The translations under genes were made by a program, and so were the position numbers. A stretch of DNA of 64,000 nt. Origin: Magicicada septendecula (Eukaryota; Arthropoda; Insecta; Hemiptera; Cicadidae). The stretch is taken from positions 43,512,844 to 43,576,843 of the forward strand of contig CM068370.1 of the NCBI GenBank assembly GCA_034769895.1. Direction: 5' to 3'. The number at the start of each line of letters is the position of its first letter. Within the stretch, counting starts at the first letter, position 1. This document shows, in pieces, positions 45,755 to 57,319 of the stretch. A model generated the notes under the pieces. The model did not search any database. It saw only the letters and a program-made list of their open reading frames with translations, and was not told the DNA's origin.

Positions 45755-46435
45755 GTGTATTGAATGTAAGAGGACTTGCACATAAGGAAATGGAACTTCA
45801 AGGGGAACTTAATTTAATTCGTGTAGATATTGCCATCATTCCTGAGACTAAGAAGAAGCTTAAAGGTTCGACCAAATTGGCGGACTACGTATTAATACAC
45901 AGTGGTGTAACTGCTGGGAAGCGTGCAGCTGCAGGAGTAGCAGTAATGATAAAGAAGCGGTTGGGAAACAGGATTCATAGTTACCAGTTTGTAAATGACC
46001 GTATATTAACAGTACGGTACAAACCATAAGGGGGGTACACAACATTGGTAACTGTGTATAGCCCAGAAAATGGTCGCAGAGAAGACTCAGAAGAATTTTA
46101 CAGGATCTTACAGAAAGTTGTCAATAATATACACATGAATGATCATGTGATAATAGCAGGTGATTTCAATGCACGTGTTGGAAACTCCTTTATAAGAAAT
46201 ATCATGGGATGTCACGGCAAAAGAATGAAAAATGGAAATGGACGATGCCTAATCGATTTTGGATAACCAACACATTTTTCCCGCATAAAGAGATACATAT
46301 ATATACTTGGCAAGCAAGAGGATCTCGTTCAGTAATTGATTATCTTTGAGTTAATGTGAAATTAGGAAATTTAGTGGAGGATACTAGGGTTTTTAGAGGA
46401 TGTGACGTTGAGTCTGACCATTTTCTGCTCATATC
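45755..46435 (+). pseudogene. LINE endonuclease domain (APE type), frameshifted
   Basis: Starts GVLNVRGLAHKE, with the N of the first metal site, then IIPETKKK with the E, a GVAVMIKKRL strand, a frame break near 46030, then VYSPENGR, HVIIAGDFNARVG (D and N catalytic, ~46160), CLIDF, and after another break FPHKEIHIYTW, SVIDYL (the SxIDY box) and ESDHFLL with the final D and H. All expected motifs are found in order, but across three frames. The domain would nick target DNA to prime reverse transcription. Confidence 0.88.
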
Positions 46436-46439
46436 AAAA

Positions 46440-47950
46440 ATTAGTATTTCAGGAGTGCTCCAAACGAACTTTTAAAATACACCTTCTTCAAGATGGAAGT
46501 ATAAGATACCTGTATCAGACCCGGTTGAGTCAGTTTGCACAACAAAAACCCATCAGTAGCAATATAAATCAAGAATGGGGTAACATCAGAGATGTCATAT
46601 CACAAGCAGCATTGGAAGTATTGGGGACGAAACGTAAAATGTATGGAAACCGAGGCCTACAGGTGTGGGATGACGATAGTAGACAAATAATAGATGCAAA
46701 AAACCAGGTATACCTGAAACATCTAACCTTAAACACTGCTCAGACAAGGTGTGAATGAATACAAGCGCTGCTGTGCCATTGCCAGAAGAGAAGTCAGGAA
46801 ATCAAGCGAAGTTCTTGGGATAAATATGTCAGTGATATAGAACACGATGTACATGGCAGGCAGGACAAGGCTTACAAAATATTAAGGCATTTAAATCGAA
46901 CGGAAAGGGATAACCTGAAGGTCAATAATATCTCAGAACAATAATGGCTTCAATACTATGAGCAACTATGGACCCAGGATCAACTGGAAGAAACAACCTT
47001 TGCTGATATCAGTGACTGTGTGGACCCAATAACAATGGGTGAATTGTTAGCTGCTCTACAATAGAATAGCACCAGGTACTGACGGGCTGAACGTGGAGCT
47101 TATAAACTGTGCACCAGCCTTGCTGCCCGATCGTTTGCCGCATTTCATTAAACTATGCTGGACCACTGGTCATGTTCCTGACGATTGGCGGATTGCAAAG
47201 GTAATTCTCATATTCAGAAAAGGTGATCGTAATGACTGCAGGAACTACAGACGAGTCAGCCTTCTTAAAACTTCATATAAATTATATGCATCTATATTAA
47301 GAACACGGCTGAATGCGATAACGGAGATCATACTTTCAGAGGCCCAGAACGGTTTCAGGAAGGGCATATCATGTTCAGATTGTATATTTACAATAGCCCA
47401 GCTCATTGAAAAGCATAGAGAGTATCAACTGCCCATATGCATAGCTTTCATCGAATTCGAGAATGCTTTAGACAGAGTGAATCGGAGCAAACTATGGGCA
47501 GTAATGGGAAAGAAGGGGAACCCACAACAAGAGGGATCTAATTAGAGCAATAAAGGAGTCTGAATATGAAGAATAAAATCTTAATAGAACCAGGGAGACT
47601 GAGAACAGCTCCTAGAGTTGGCCTGATTAATTTTGGAGTACGACAAGGGTGTCCATTATCACCTTACCTTTTTAATTTATATATTGACGATGTCATACAA
47701 AACTTCCAGACCATTTTATGATTGATCACTCAACAATTGACACTTTGTTGTTTGCGGACGATCAGGTTATTCTGTCCGACTCTGAAAACAGATTGCAGAT
47801 GGGTATACATTTGTTAAATGGAATCTGCAAAGACTCTGGATTGCAGATATCCACAATTAAAACCAAGGTGATGGCTTTTTGTGGAACTGATCCCGTACGG
47901 CCAAAAATTGTTTTAGATGGTACTGTCCTGGAACAAGTTAGCAGTTTTGA
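46440..47950 (+). pseudogene. LINE reverse transcriptase domain, frameshifted
   Basis: After a linker (VWDDDSRQIIDAKNQ near 46670), the fingers and palm appear as LPHFIKLCWTTGHVPDDWR and GDRNDCRNYRRVSLL (~47225), LSEAQNGFRKGISCSDCIF (~47335), FIEFENALDRVNR (~47450, with E in place of the usual D of F-x-D-x-x-x-A-x-D), GVRQGCPLSPYLFNLYIDD (~47640) and LLFADDQVIL (47745-47775), the catalytic ADD. Stops after FQTIL and a shift near 47530 and 47700 break the frame. It is the only copy here that keeps the palm. Confidence 0.88.
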
Positions 47951-47959
47951 AACCTGGGC

Positions 47960-48420
47960 TACAGTTTGTCTTATAATGCAAGCAACGACGTGGTGCATAA
48001 GTTGCATAAGTTCAACCTTATGTGCGGGACCATTAGGCGAACCCTTAAGTCAGCAAGTAAAGGAACATGCCTAAAATTCTATAAGGTGATGGCTCTTTCC
48101 ACACTTCTTTATGGGTCTGAGAATTGGACTTTAACGAAAGGCCAGGGCAGTCGCATCCAAGCGGCTGAAATGAGATTTCTCAGACACGAGGCAGGGTATA
48201 CACTCCATGATCATAGAAGAAACACAGATATACGGCAGGAACTGAATATTCCGAGTATACTCGACAGGATCGCCCAGTATCGGCTGAACTGGTGGGAAAA
48301 TCTTTACTGAATGGATGACTGCCGCATCCCCAAACGACTATGGAACTATAAGCCGATGGGACGGAGAGGTGTGGGACGTCCGAGGATGCGCTGGAGTGAC
48401 CAGCTCTAATCTTTGCCTAT
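47960..48420 (+). pseudogene. LINE C-terminal region of the RTE-like element
   Basis: The frame has SYNASNDVVHKLHKFNLMCG, KFYKVMALSTLLYGSENWTL, AAEMRFLRHEAGY, NTDIRQELNIPSILDRI, a stop at ~48308, then MDDCRIPKRLWNYKP and GRRGVGRPRMRWSDQL. The same region is what survives in the truncated copies at 628-945 and 51.5-52.0 kb. Confidence 0.88.
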
Positions 48421-48562
48421 TTGAGACTGGAAAAAACCATCCTTGGTTTAATCCTTGAAGTTGAAGATGATATTTGTTAACAAATTACTAAAATAGTTGA
48501 TCTCGCGAATCAAAAATTTAATGAACGTGTTTGGACTATCCTAGTTGATAACTTTGAGAAGC

Positions 48563-48900
48563 ATTCATTTGCTGAAGTTTAAGTGTCCCAACTCTGTTGG
48601 GAACAAGAACTTGTACTACGAGCGACAAATGATGGTGCCAATGGATCCGTGGTCCAAAGGCTGAAGCAGCGCAGTTCATTTTGCTGAAGTTTAAGTGTCC
48701 CAACTCTGTTGGGAACAAGAACTTGTACAACGAGCGACAAATGACGGTGCCAATGGATCCAAAGGCTGAAGCAGCGCAGTTCATTTGCTGAAGTTTAAGT
48801 GTCCCAACTCTGTTGGGAACAAGAACTTGTACAACGAGCGACGAATGACGGTGCCAATGGATCCGTGGTCCAAAGGCTGAAGTAGCGCAGTTCATTTGGA
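48563..48900. repeat. ~104-112 bp tandem repeat, 3 units
   Basis: GCTGAAGTTTAAGTGTCCC begins units at 48571, 48683 and 48787. The middle unit lacks the CGTGGT region present in the others, explaining the 104 versus 112 spacing. Frames across it are artefacts. Confidence 0.95.
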
Positions 48901-49119
48901 GAAACAATCGTGGCTGTAATTTTGTTGTTATGCATGTATTGCATTGGTGTTATTAACATCAATATGTTGAAACAGCAAATCACGGTCCACAAAGTTATAC
49001 CTATTAATGATACTAGGTGCACAAACCGCAACACAAATTTCGCCGGCCGCGAATTAGGAAATCCGTTACAGACAGTGGTCCCGCGAATACAGACGGAGCA
49101 AATATGAAGAATTTATTGT

Positions 49120-49335
49120 ATTTTAGGTTTTGCGTCAGACATTTTAAAGAATACAGAAAAAATGGATTCAACACATCTATAGAATGGAGGAAAGTAGAAT
49201 ACCGAAGATAGCGAAAGATTACGACCCCGGAGGCAGAAGAAGAATTGGTAGAAGTAAGAAAATGTGGACTGTGGAATAGCAACAGGCTGCTAAAGCCTAA
49301 AACCGTTAAGAAGGTGATGATTATGATGACATTTA
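49120..49335 (+). pseudogene. LINE 3' fragment (RTE-like), short
   Basis: FKEYRKNGFNTSIEWRK (the R-M-E-E-S-R-I-P-type word in another frame), then a shift to PGGRRRIGRSKKMWTVE, the basic tail common to these LINEs, and an end in GAAGGTGATGATTATGATGA near 49330. Confidence 0.6.
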
Positions 49336-49352
49336 AAGACAAAAATTAACAG

Positions 49353-49475
49353 GTTAGCACCTTTGTAGACCAAACCGCTAGCACGCGAAACAAATAGAAA
49401 ACAACAAGACACATATTTTACTCTCTGGCAGGCGCGCGCGCGCACACACATTTTTATAACTGCATAAAATTTTAA
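49353..49475. repeat. ~105-bp dispersed repeat, copy 1
   Basis: CTTTGTAGACCAAACCGCTAGC to CACACATTTTTATAACTGCAT. A direct copy lies at 50111-50215. The two copies flank a pair of inverted LINE fragments. A GC/CA-rich core (GCGCGCGCGCACACACA) varies in length. Confidence 0.88.
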
Positions 49476-49476
49476 G

Positions 49477-49650
49477 TCATCATCATAACCACTCCAAGCA
49501 CTAAGCCTTAGACCTGTTCCGTAACTCATATCCTCCTATATCTACCGACATCTCTGTTTCCAGTAGAGTAATAACTCAAGGCAGCCACAGGTAGACGGAT
49601 ATCAGACATGCGCTTCAAGAGTTCACACCATCTAAAAATAGAATATTGAT
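49477..49650 (-). pseudogene. LINE 3' fragment, minus copy of an inverted pair
   Basis: The minus-strand frame reads LLKRMSDIRLPVAALSYYS, then GNRDVGRYRR. It has the same C-terminal words as the 13.86 kb LINE, with its 3' end at 49477 in a CATCATCATAACC tail. It is inverted relative to the next fragment and shares its 3' UTR sequence. Confidence 0.82.
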
Positions 49651-49654
49651 TGGA

Positions 49655-50108
49655 ATGTTCAGCTAATAAAATTTGCAAGCATCTGCGAAACGATTCATAG
49701 GTATCTGAAAAATAAAACGTGGAAGGATACCCGAATAAATTTATATAAAATTGTGGCTGTCCCCACATTCCTGTGTGCTAGTGATACATGGACTCTTGCT
49801 AAAAGGAATGTGCAGATGATTCAAGCAGCCAAAATTAAATTTCTAAGAGGGACGCAAGGTTGTTCTCTCTTGGATCGGAGACGGAACGAGGATATTAGAC
49901 ACGATTTGAACATTGAATTATTGCACCAGAAGACTGAGTACCACAGAAGGAGATGGTGTGAGCACTTGAATCGCATGCCTGATATCCGTCTATCTGTGGC
50001 TGCGTTGGGTTATCGCTCTATTGGGAAGAGAGATGTCGGTAGACCGAGGAGGAGATGGGTTACGGAACAGGTCTAAGATTTAGTCCTTGGAGTGGTGGTG
50101 ACGATGAG
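49655..50108 (+). pseudogene. LINE 3' fragment, plus copy of an inverted pair
   Basis: Frames read FASICETIHRYLKNK, then KIVAVPTFLCASDTWTL, AAKIKFLRGTQGC, EDIRHDLNIELL, EHLNRMPDIRLSVAALGY and GKRDVGRPRRRWVTEQV, ending near TGGTGACGATGA. It is nearly the same subfamily as the 13.86 kb copy. The two 3' ends of this pair point outwards. Confidence 0.87.
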
Positions 50109-50110
50109 CT

Positions 50111-50215
50111 CCTTTGTAGGCCAAACCGCTGACACGCGAAACAACAAGACACATGTTACTCGCTGGCGCGCACAAACACACACACACATTTTTATAACTG
50201 CATGAAAATTTTAAT
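50111..50215. repeat. ~105-bp dispersed repeat, copy 2
   Basis: CTTTGTAGGCCAAACCGCTGAC to CACACATTTTTATAACTGCAT, a direct repeat of 49353-49475 with small indels. Confidence 0.88.
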
Positions 50216-50389
50216 AGTAAAAGAATTACTACTGATATCAAACTAACTGAATTTCTAAACAAAACGAATGGCCGAAACATGAGACAAAATAAGTTACCAT
50301 TAAATCAATCATCTAAAGAAAAGTGAACGTGCTTTCTTCCTTGTCTAGCATATCAGTGAGACTGTTTCAACTATAAAAATAAATTGATT

Positions 50390-50616
50390 AATCTCAGTAC
50401 ACGTGCAGTTCACAATTTATTGTCCAGGTCGTGTTGACTGCAGTTACGTGCTGCTTGGTTGTACGTCGCGTCGTCCTCCGTGGAAACTGAAGTCAACACG
50501 ACCTGGACAATAAATTGAATAATCTCAGTACACGTAGAGCTCACAATTTATTGTCCAGGTCGTGTTGACTGCAGTTACGTGCTGCTTGGTTGTACGTCGC
50601 GTCGTCCTCCGTGGAA
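50390..50616. repeat. Direct repeat (131-bp period) with an inverted segment between
   Basis: AATCTCAGTACACGTGCAG and AATCTCAGTACACGTAGAG start two ~96-bp copies at 50390 and 50521. Between them, AAGTCAACACGACCTGGAC (50491 on) is the complement of GTCCAGGTCGTGTTGACT in each copy, so either copy can fold back on it. Confidence 0.92.
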
Positions 50617-50619
50617 GCT

Positions 50620-51515
50620 TTTTTTTAATTTTATTAATTTATAAGGTCGTATAATCAACGGAGAAATTGTATAATGTGAGCTAGACAGCTGAAAAACGTG
50701 AAAACGGATTTGGGAAGGACGTAATTTAGAAACCGTGGGCGACTGACAGGAAGAATAAAATAGTGAAGGCTAATAGGTAGTGGAAAACGTTAAGGGCAGT
50801 GGGCTTCAAAGTAAACTATGTAGGGAAGAAAGGCAAGAATACAAACGAGCTAAATTTTTGGTTAGTCCTTGCTAAAGTTGGTGATGATGACACTGATGCT
50901 GTCTTGTTGAAAACATGTATCTCTTTCCTTATTCTCATGTTTATGACTGTAACATTCTTCCTTCGTTGCTTCAGACACTATTAGTTTTTCCCTTTTATTT
51001 TCATTTTACTTATAAACATTTTACTTCCTTCAGTATATTTCTAAAATATATTGCTATAGTGTAAACCTATCAAACATCAAGGCTTCAATATAGATCCTAT
51101 CACATCCCAATCCTAATTGTGACTTGGTTCACTGCTTCTCTTCTTCAATCGAAATGATGTTTATAGATTTAAAAATATGATATGAAAGATCGTAACAAAC
51201 TCGGTCCAATAGTGAAAAAACTATTGAAACTAGAACTGTGTCAAGGGCAAAGGAAGAAACTGCAATTAACTATAAATGTTATGAGTGTTACAAGTGACAT
51301 TTTACTCTAATGTTTCTTAAGATTTTGAGTAATTTTTCTACCTATATATTTCAATATTTGTATCATTTTTCTAGCAACATGCTCTGCTGTTTTGTTGTCA
51401 GACACGTCGTGAACAACAAAATTCTATATCATGGTTCTAAATTTTGTTAAGTTTATTTACAATTTTGATGACCAAAAAAATATAAACACTTTAGCTTTAA
51501 ATCTTGAAAGTGTTA
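50620..51515. other. Non-coding, nothing recognised
   Basis: AT-rich, with short ORFs only. Confidence 0.5.
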
Positions 51516-51518
51516 AAA

Positions 51519-52040
51519 TGATCACCATCATCATCATCATCTTCACGGATTAAACCAAGGAATTCCGGTCTCAAATAGGCAAAGATTAGACCGGGTCACT
51601 CAACCGCTTTCTCCGTCCCACACCTCTCCTTCCCCTAGGCTTATAGTTCCAGAGTTGTTTGGGGATGCGGCAGTCATCCATTCGGCAATTCAGCCGATAC
51701 TGGGCGATCCTATCGAGTATACTCATAATATTCAGCTCCTGCCGTATATCTGTGTTTCTTCTATGATCATGGAGAGTATACCCTTTCACGTGACTGAGAA
51801 GTCCCATTTCATCCGCTTGGATGCGACTGGCCTGGCCTTTCGTTAAAGTCAAATTCTCAGACCCATAAAGAAGTGTGGGAAGAGCCATCACCTTGTAGAT
51901 TTTTAGCCGTGTTCCTTTACTTGCTGACTTAAGGGTTTGCCTAATGGTCTCGCACATAAGGTTGAACTTATTCGACTTATTCACAATGTCGTTGCATGCG
52001 TTATAAGACACACTGTAGCCCAGGTATTCAAAGTTGCTAA
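51519..52040 (-). pseudogene. LINE 3' fragment (family of the 45-48 kb copy)
   Basis: An open minus-strand frame of 141 codons (52011-51586) reads SYNACNDIVNKSNKF, KVMALPTLLYGSENLTL, DHRRNTDIRQELNI, MDDCRIPKQLWNYKPRGRRG and GRRKRLSDPV, almost the same as the 45-48 kb element and without its stop near 48308. The element's 3' end faces left in (ATC)n at 51523-51542. It is 5'-truncated at ~52040. Confidence 0.9.
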
Positions 52041-52044
52041 ATTG

Positions 52045-55000
52045 ATGACATTTTAAAGTGATGACATTTTGTAAAGGATTTTCTTACTACTACTACTTAT
52101 TTTCAAAGTCATAGTAATTCTGTAAACACTGAAACAGCTCAGGCGTAGTGCTCTATCGCTATCGAGTTTAGTATCTGTTGAGTATCCTACATTCAGTTAC
52201 TGGATTCGTTGTATACACTCCTGTAGATCGAGCAAACTTGTCTGCGTTCTGACACAATACTGCAGATGGTGTCAAGAACAATTCACAAGTGTATCGCGTC
52301 GGACAAAATGAGCATTCTTCAGCTGCCGTCCGTAATAGTTTTCAATTTCCTGTGATAACATACATTATCACACACCACTGGCGCTGACATATAATTCCAG
52401 TATCTAGCGTGGACAATGTCACATTCTTTTCATCCACAGACATCCATAGTGTGTCAGATAGCCTTTCAATGAACTACACCTTTTGAAAGAAGCAAACAAA
52501 CTTTTGAACTAGTTTACAATCTGTTCTTTGCTGATCTTGAATACCTTTCAGTATCGTGTTTTATAACTAATGTCATATAGCCGAGATTAATTAATAGTTT
52601 TTTTACGCTGATTTGGAAGAGTAACAAATTGTAGTATTGGAATGCATTACAAATAATGTGGTTTACCAACTAACAAAGCATTGACAAAACATTTTTGGAA
52701 CGACTCCATCAAATCAAGATGTCATGAAACAATATTTTAAAACATCTTCATAAATTTGCGTTTCTGTAAATTTACCGCGAATAAACTTGAAATATACACT
52801 TGAAATTATTCGTAATAATATAAGACTGAATACGTCTAATTTGAACAAAACATTACCGGATAAATACGTCTTAAGGTACAATGTTTACATGTGTATTAAG
52901 ACTGTAGGTGGAGTTTATTCACTCTTAGAGTAGACTCTGACGTAAACAAAACCATGTGCTAGTACTTAAACCGGATTGGTTAGATGTGTTGCCCCATCAC
53001 TAAATCCTCCGCTAGAAATAAAGTAGTTAGCAGTTGATTATTATTATCAACTAATTAAAAATATATCAAACTTTCTTTTAATATAAATGGGATTAATACA
53101 GCTAAAGATACACTAAATAATACTATAATTCTTTGGTTCTCTTAAGAAAGTTTTAGCTTTACAGTGTTACATGTCTCTGTGTTGTATCACTCCGCTTTGT
53201 TTATCTCTCGCTCTACTCTAAGAGCGGTCAAACTTTAAATGATTATCACTAGTCACTAAAACTAAACACATCAAATCATCTAAAAAATTGATGCAAACAA
53301 TCCGTAATATCATAAATATGTAATACACTTCTAGATAGGCCTTTGTAAAAGAGTTAAATTATTTATTTGAAAATTATGTTGGCCTACGAGCATGTGAAAA
53401 ATAAGATCACAAACTATCTTGATCAAATATGATATATAATAATTTATGTAATAGTTTATGATACTTATTCCAGTGTACCGACTCTTGATTTACCTCAGGG
53501 CGCCAGTAATAATAAACACAAATTAAAGTATGTTAATCAACTTTTTAATGAACAATTTGTATTTATACATTACAAAAATTTCTTTATATGACTTGAATTG
53601 TTTATCGTACAAATTGAATATTATTAATTAGCAGTGAGTCCTTTATGACAGATTGAGTCACTATGTTGAATACAACATATGTATATTTATCAAAAACATA
53701 GTATTAAATGTTCATTATTCGTTACTTGCGTAAGATTCCTTCCAAAGTGCGTGGTCCTGAAGCTGTTGTAGATCGGTGAGTCGTCAGCAGCCGTCGTCGT
53801 GTGTTAATCCTGGTTAAAACTGCACAATTCACTTTATCACAGATGCACTACACTAACATATGGATTATACGTATAACTATGTTGTATAATTACACTCTGG
53901 ACACAAAGATGACTGAATAGACCTTAAGCGCATTTAACTCAGTTCACGTCGCGTTTGGCTCGACTAATATACCGTCGTAATTTTACTTCGAACTCCTTCG
54001 CCTTCTTCCGCGATTTACCGCTACGTATTGAATTAATAGAACTTCGTATGTATTATTATTTCTTATTGTTTATTATAACTCCGATCATCCACTCTTTGAC
54101 TTATGACGATTTATGAAACTTTATTTATAACTCTAGTATTAATAATATCGCGTTCCCGTACTTTGTTACTTCTGAGAAATTACTTATTCTTTATGTTCTT
54201 TATTAAAATATATAACTGACGCAAAACAACGTACGCGAGTCTCTTCGTATAATTCCGCCGATATTAAGAAGACTGCCTTTATTTCTCTCTAAGTTCACAA
54301 TATATACTTGCCTCGAGTCTCTCTTACTTACGATCTACAGCAAAACGTTCCTATAGGTTCAAACTACCGCTAAATACAAATTCACCCAATCTGCTTAACT
54401 AAAACCTCCCGCGCAGTACATGACGCTTTTTCTGATTCGCCCAACGTTTTTCCGTGTGCCACGTGCTGAAAAAACTAGCGTCTATCGTCATCTTTCTCGC
54501 ACAACGATCTCTCTTGTCTAACGGTAGCTATTGTTATATGCACTTAAGTTTACAACGTTTGGCAAACACCCTTACTATCTGAGCACATAATACATTTTAT
54601 GACAGTAGTGTCCCAAATCGTGCCTTAACATAAAAGTACATTCATTATTTTCGTCAGCCCCAGCGCCGGCGTTATTAACTTACTGCTTTACTCTACAGGC
54701 TTTTAACAAGTAATTTTTCTTTCAACTATTGCCGCCTACGGTTCTGGCGTCTCAAATGCCTCCCCGCTTCCTAAAACACACCCTTCTTTTTGCTTCCAGC
54801 ATAGTTTATTTATTAAAATTGTCAATTGATCAAATTTTCCGTTATAAATACTTGCAGCTTTTTACATACTGCTGAGTCATCGGGTAACGACTCGTAATCA
54901 GGTGAACTTTAATACATTGTGTTCCCAGACTTTTCTCGTAATGACAGACAAGCCCTCGCTTGCTCCAGAACTCCTCCGATCAATATAGAAACATCTAAAG

Positions 55001-56190
55001 TTAACAATTACAGCGCAGGTAATTTTAGACGGGCATATACGGATAAAGACAGAGATAAAAAAGAGTCAGTTCTGGGATTGTTTTACTGCGATGCGGTCCG
55101 GCGTAAGTGTAGATGTTAATTAATTGTTATAATTGTTTATTTGTATTGCGACATATATTATTGTTATTGACTTATGCGACATATATTTTTGTTATTGACT
55201 TAGTGGTCTTTATTAATTCTTATATGTAGTGTGAATTGAATATCCGTGTAACATACAAAAATAAATTCAATATGAATGCGTTTGTTTTTACAGAAGTGTT
55301 AATAAAAAGTGTGACTATCGATTTCTCTGTTTGACATTTAACGCCGCCGTTTTAAGATTATAAAACTTGCAATTCTCGTAACAAAGACGAATACAGAAAA
55401 CAATGCGTTAACTATTTACTTAATATATCGTACAAAGGGGTTTTACGGACTTCCAATACTTAAAAAAGCGAAAAAGACTTTCACATATCATACAATTAAA
55501 AAAAATATAGTAACTTATTTTAAATTTTCTCTTTTTAATAGTCCACTATTTCGAGTTGTGTTTTGATTACACTTGAATATCAACTTTTGATTTTTACTTA
55601 TCATTGTCAAAGCGATGAAGCTGTCTGTGAAACTAGGAAGAGTGAACTTACTGTTTCCATTCTTCATGTTACACAGTATGTATATCATTTCACAGTCATT
55701 GTTTTCCTTTCTTTGTTTGCGTAACCTAATACCCTCGTACAGATACTGAAAGCGTTTACCTTTTTGCCATCTCGTTTTTTTTTGTATTGTAATGTTCTGC
55801 GCATCAGTGTTATGACTCTTGCCTGGGGAAATATCTATTATGACGTTGCCATAGCGACGTAGGCAATAAGGAAAAGTAACTTCCCACGCACTGCACGGCA
55901 TACCGTAGGTATGTACTTGCGTCGCAATTTGTCGGATATAAATTATACGTATTTAAGGTAAAAGTGTCACATAACGCGCATACGCATACGTGAGACACAT
56001 GCGCAAACTTATCATCGGTCTGCCTGCGACTAATGAGTCCTTCCTACAATACGTTATCTGAACTCGACGAGTAAAGCGCCTCCTACACATTGCTAAGGCG
56101 CGCTCTCTATATACATAATGAAATTTATATAATTAATCTTTTTGTTAAAAATACATGATTACTTCTTTCGTACGTCTGTCTCAGTGTATA
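52045..56190. other. Long gene-free stretch, nothing recognised
   Basis: Over 4 kb without supported coding sequence. 53700-54800 is slightly richer in G+C, with many CG dinucleotides, and could be an LTR or promoter region, but no partner repeat was seen. 55140-55200 holds a short direct repeat of GCGACATATATT.TTGTTATTGACTTA. Confidence 0.5.
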
Positions 56191-56192
56191 TG

Positions 56193-57315
56193 TTACTGTA
56201 AAAGTGCGAAGTAAGGTAAATCTTACGATTTACCGGTATAACCTAAATACCGGTATGATGATACATGTCCCAAGACCCTTTTAAAATGTTTGCATTTCGA
56301 ACTTTTACCAACAGTTAGTGGCAAGTGTCAAGATTTACCGCTGCGTTGTGATAAAAGATGCAATCGGAGATAAAAAACTTTGTATCTTTCGTTTATTAAT
56401 ATTATATTTGGTATTTGTTCGGTTTTCGGTCCAGAAAAATGAGTGACGTAGTGGTTAAAAAGATGAACTTTTAGGAGGATCGATGCGTAATAGAAAGGAC
56501 AACAACTTTTATTTATCCAAAGAAAAATACAGTACTTTGTTCGCTGAAGTAAAAACGGCAAAAACGGTGACTTATAAACAATCTGTGCATAACAATTTGA
56601 GTTCTGTAACCAAGTTATAACAAGTTTACTGATATGTGGAAAGATGTTAAAATTGTGCACGGAGATAGTTAGTTTTCCTCAAGATAATTCAATTAGAATG
56701 GAAATACTAGCTGAATTCTCAATAATAGATGAACCTGAAATAGTTGAACAGCCTGACACGAATGATGTAACCCCTACAACAAGCAGGATCGATACATTGA
56801 AGCGCTTTTGAAAGAGCCGCCGGAGGACTTCCAAAAACAAGCAGAAAAAATGACAGTTGTCTCTTGTAAAAAAGTAGCTGAACCTTTAGTTGGACAGAAT
56901 GTGAGAGTCAAAGTACCAGATGTAGACCGGGCAAAGGTCGATCCAAAATCAATCATAGCTGAATACTGAAAATGATGATTTTATCAACTTGGTACCACAT
57001 TTTGGCAAACTTACATCTTTATAAACAAGAAACCAGTTCACGCTGTGTACAGAAAATTTTATTTAGCCTTTCTCTATGCGCTTTTATGGAAATGATTATT
57101 TAAAAAAAATTAACTATAAATTTCTTTAAAATTAAAAATATTACGCTTTTACCACAACACAGCGGTAAATCTTGACATTTACCACAAACTGTTGATAAAA
57201 TTTCGAAATCCCAACATTTTAAAAGGATCTTCGGACATTTACCATCATAAAACGCTAAATCTTGGGATATATCGGGAACACTCAAGATTTACCTTACTTC
57301 GCACTTTTACAGTAA
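56193..57315 (+). mobile_element. Integrase-type DNA transposon, copy 2, internally deleted
   Basis: Inverted ends 56193-56356 and ~57147-57315 (TTACTGTAAAAGTGCGAAGTAAG) match those at 38.9-40.7 kb. The inversion continues a further ~9 bases into GTGTATATG/CATATACAC, so ATAT could be a 4-bp target duplication. The inner 790 bases hold the protein remnant in plus orientation. Confidence 0.75.
56560..57030 (+). pseudogene. Integrase remnant in transposon copy 2
   Basis: It keeps ...MWKDVKIVHGD (~56640), then jumps over the catalytic E and the following region to the acidic linker and EPLVGQNVRVKVPDVDRAK (~56880) and DFINLVPHF. Compared with the 38.9 kb copy, the stretch from KPRHSQ to the linker is deleted and the Cys-rich end is lost. 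It cannot encode an active enzyme. Confidence 0.7.
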
Positions 57316-57319
57316 CATA

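Larger units (their letters stand above)
45250..48470 (+). mobile_element. RTE-like LINE, nearly full length, inactive
   Basis: About 3.2 kb, the usual size of an RTE-type element with one long ORF. The order is a G+C-rich leader with GGGGGGAGGGGG near 45270, an APE-type endonuclease, a reverse transcriptase, a basic C-terminal region and a short 3' UTR ending GTTGAAGATGA. Fragments of the same family lie at 628-945 and 51519-52040, both minus and ending in GATGAT repeats. Many frameshifts and stops show it no longer moves by itself. Confidence 0.88.

Noticed and set aside
48536..48907. 123-codon minus-strand ORF with internal repeats
   Set aside because: It reflects the three-unit tandem repeat at 48.56-48.90 kb, and the period is not kept in frame by selection.
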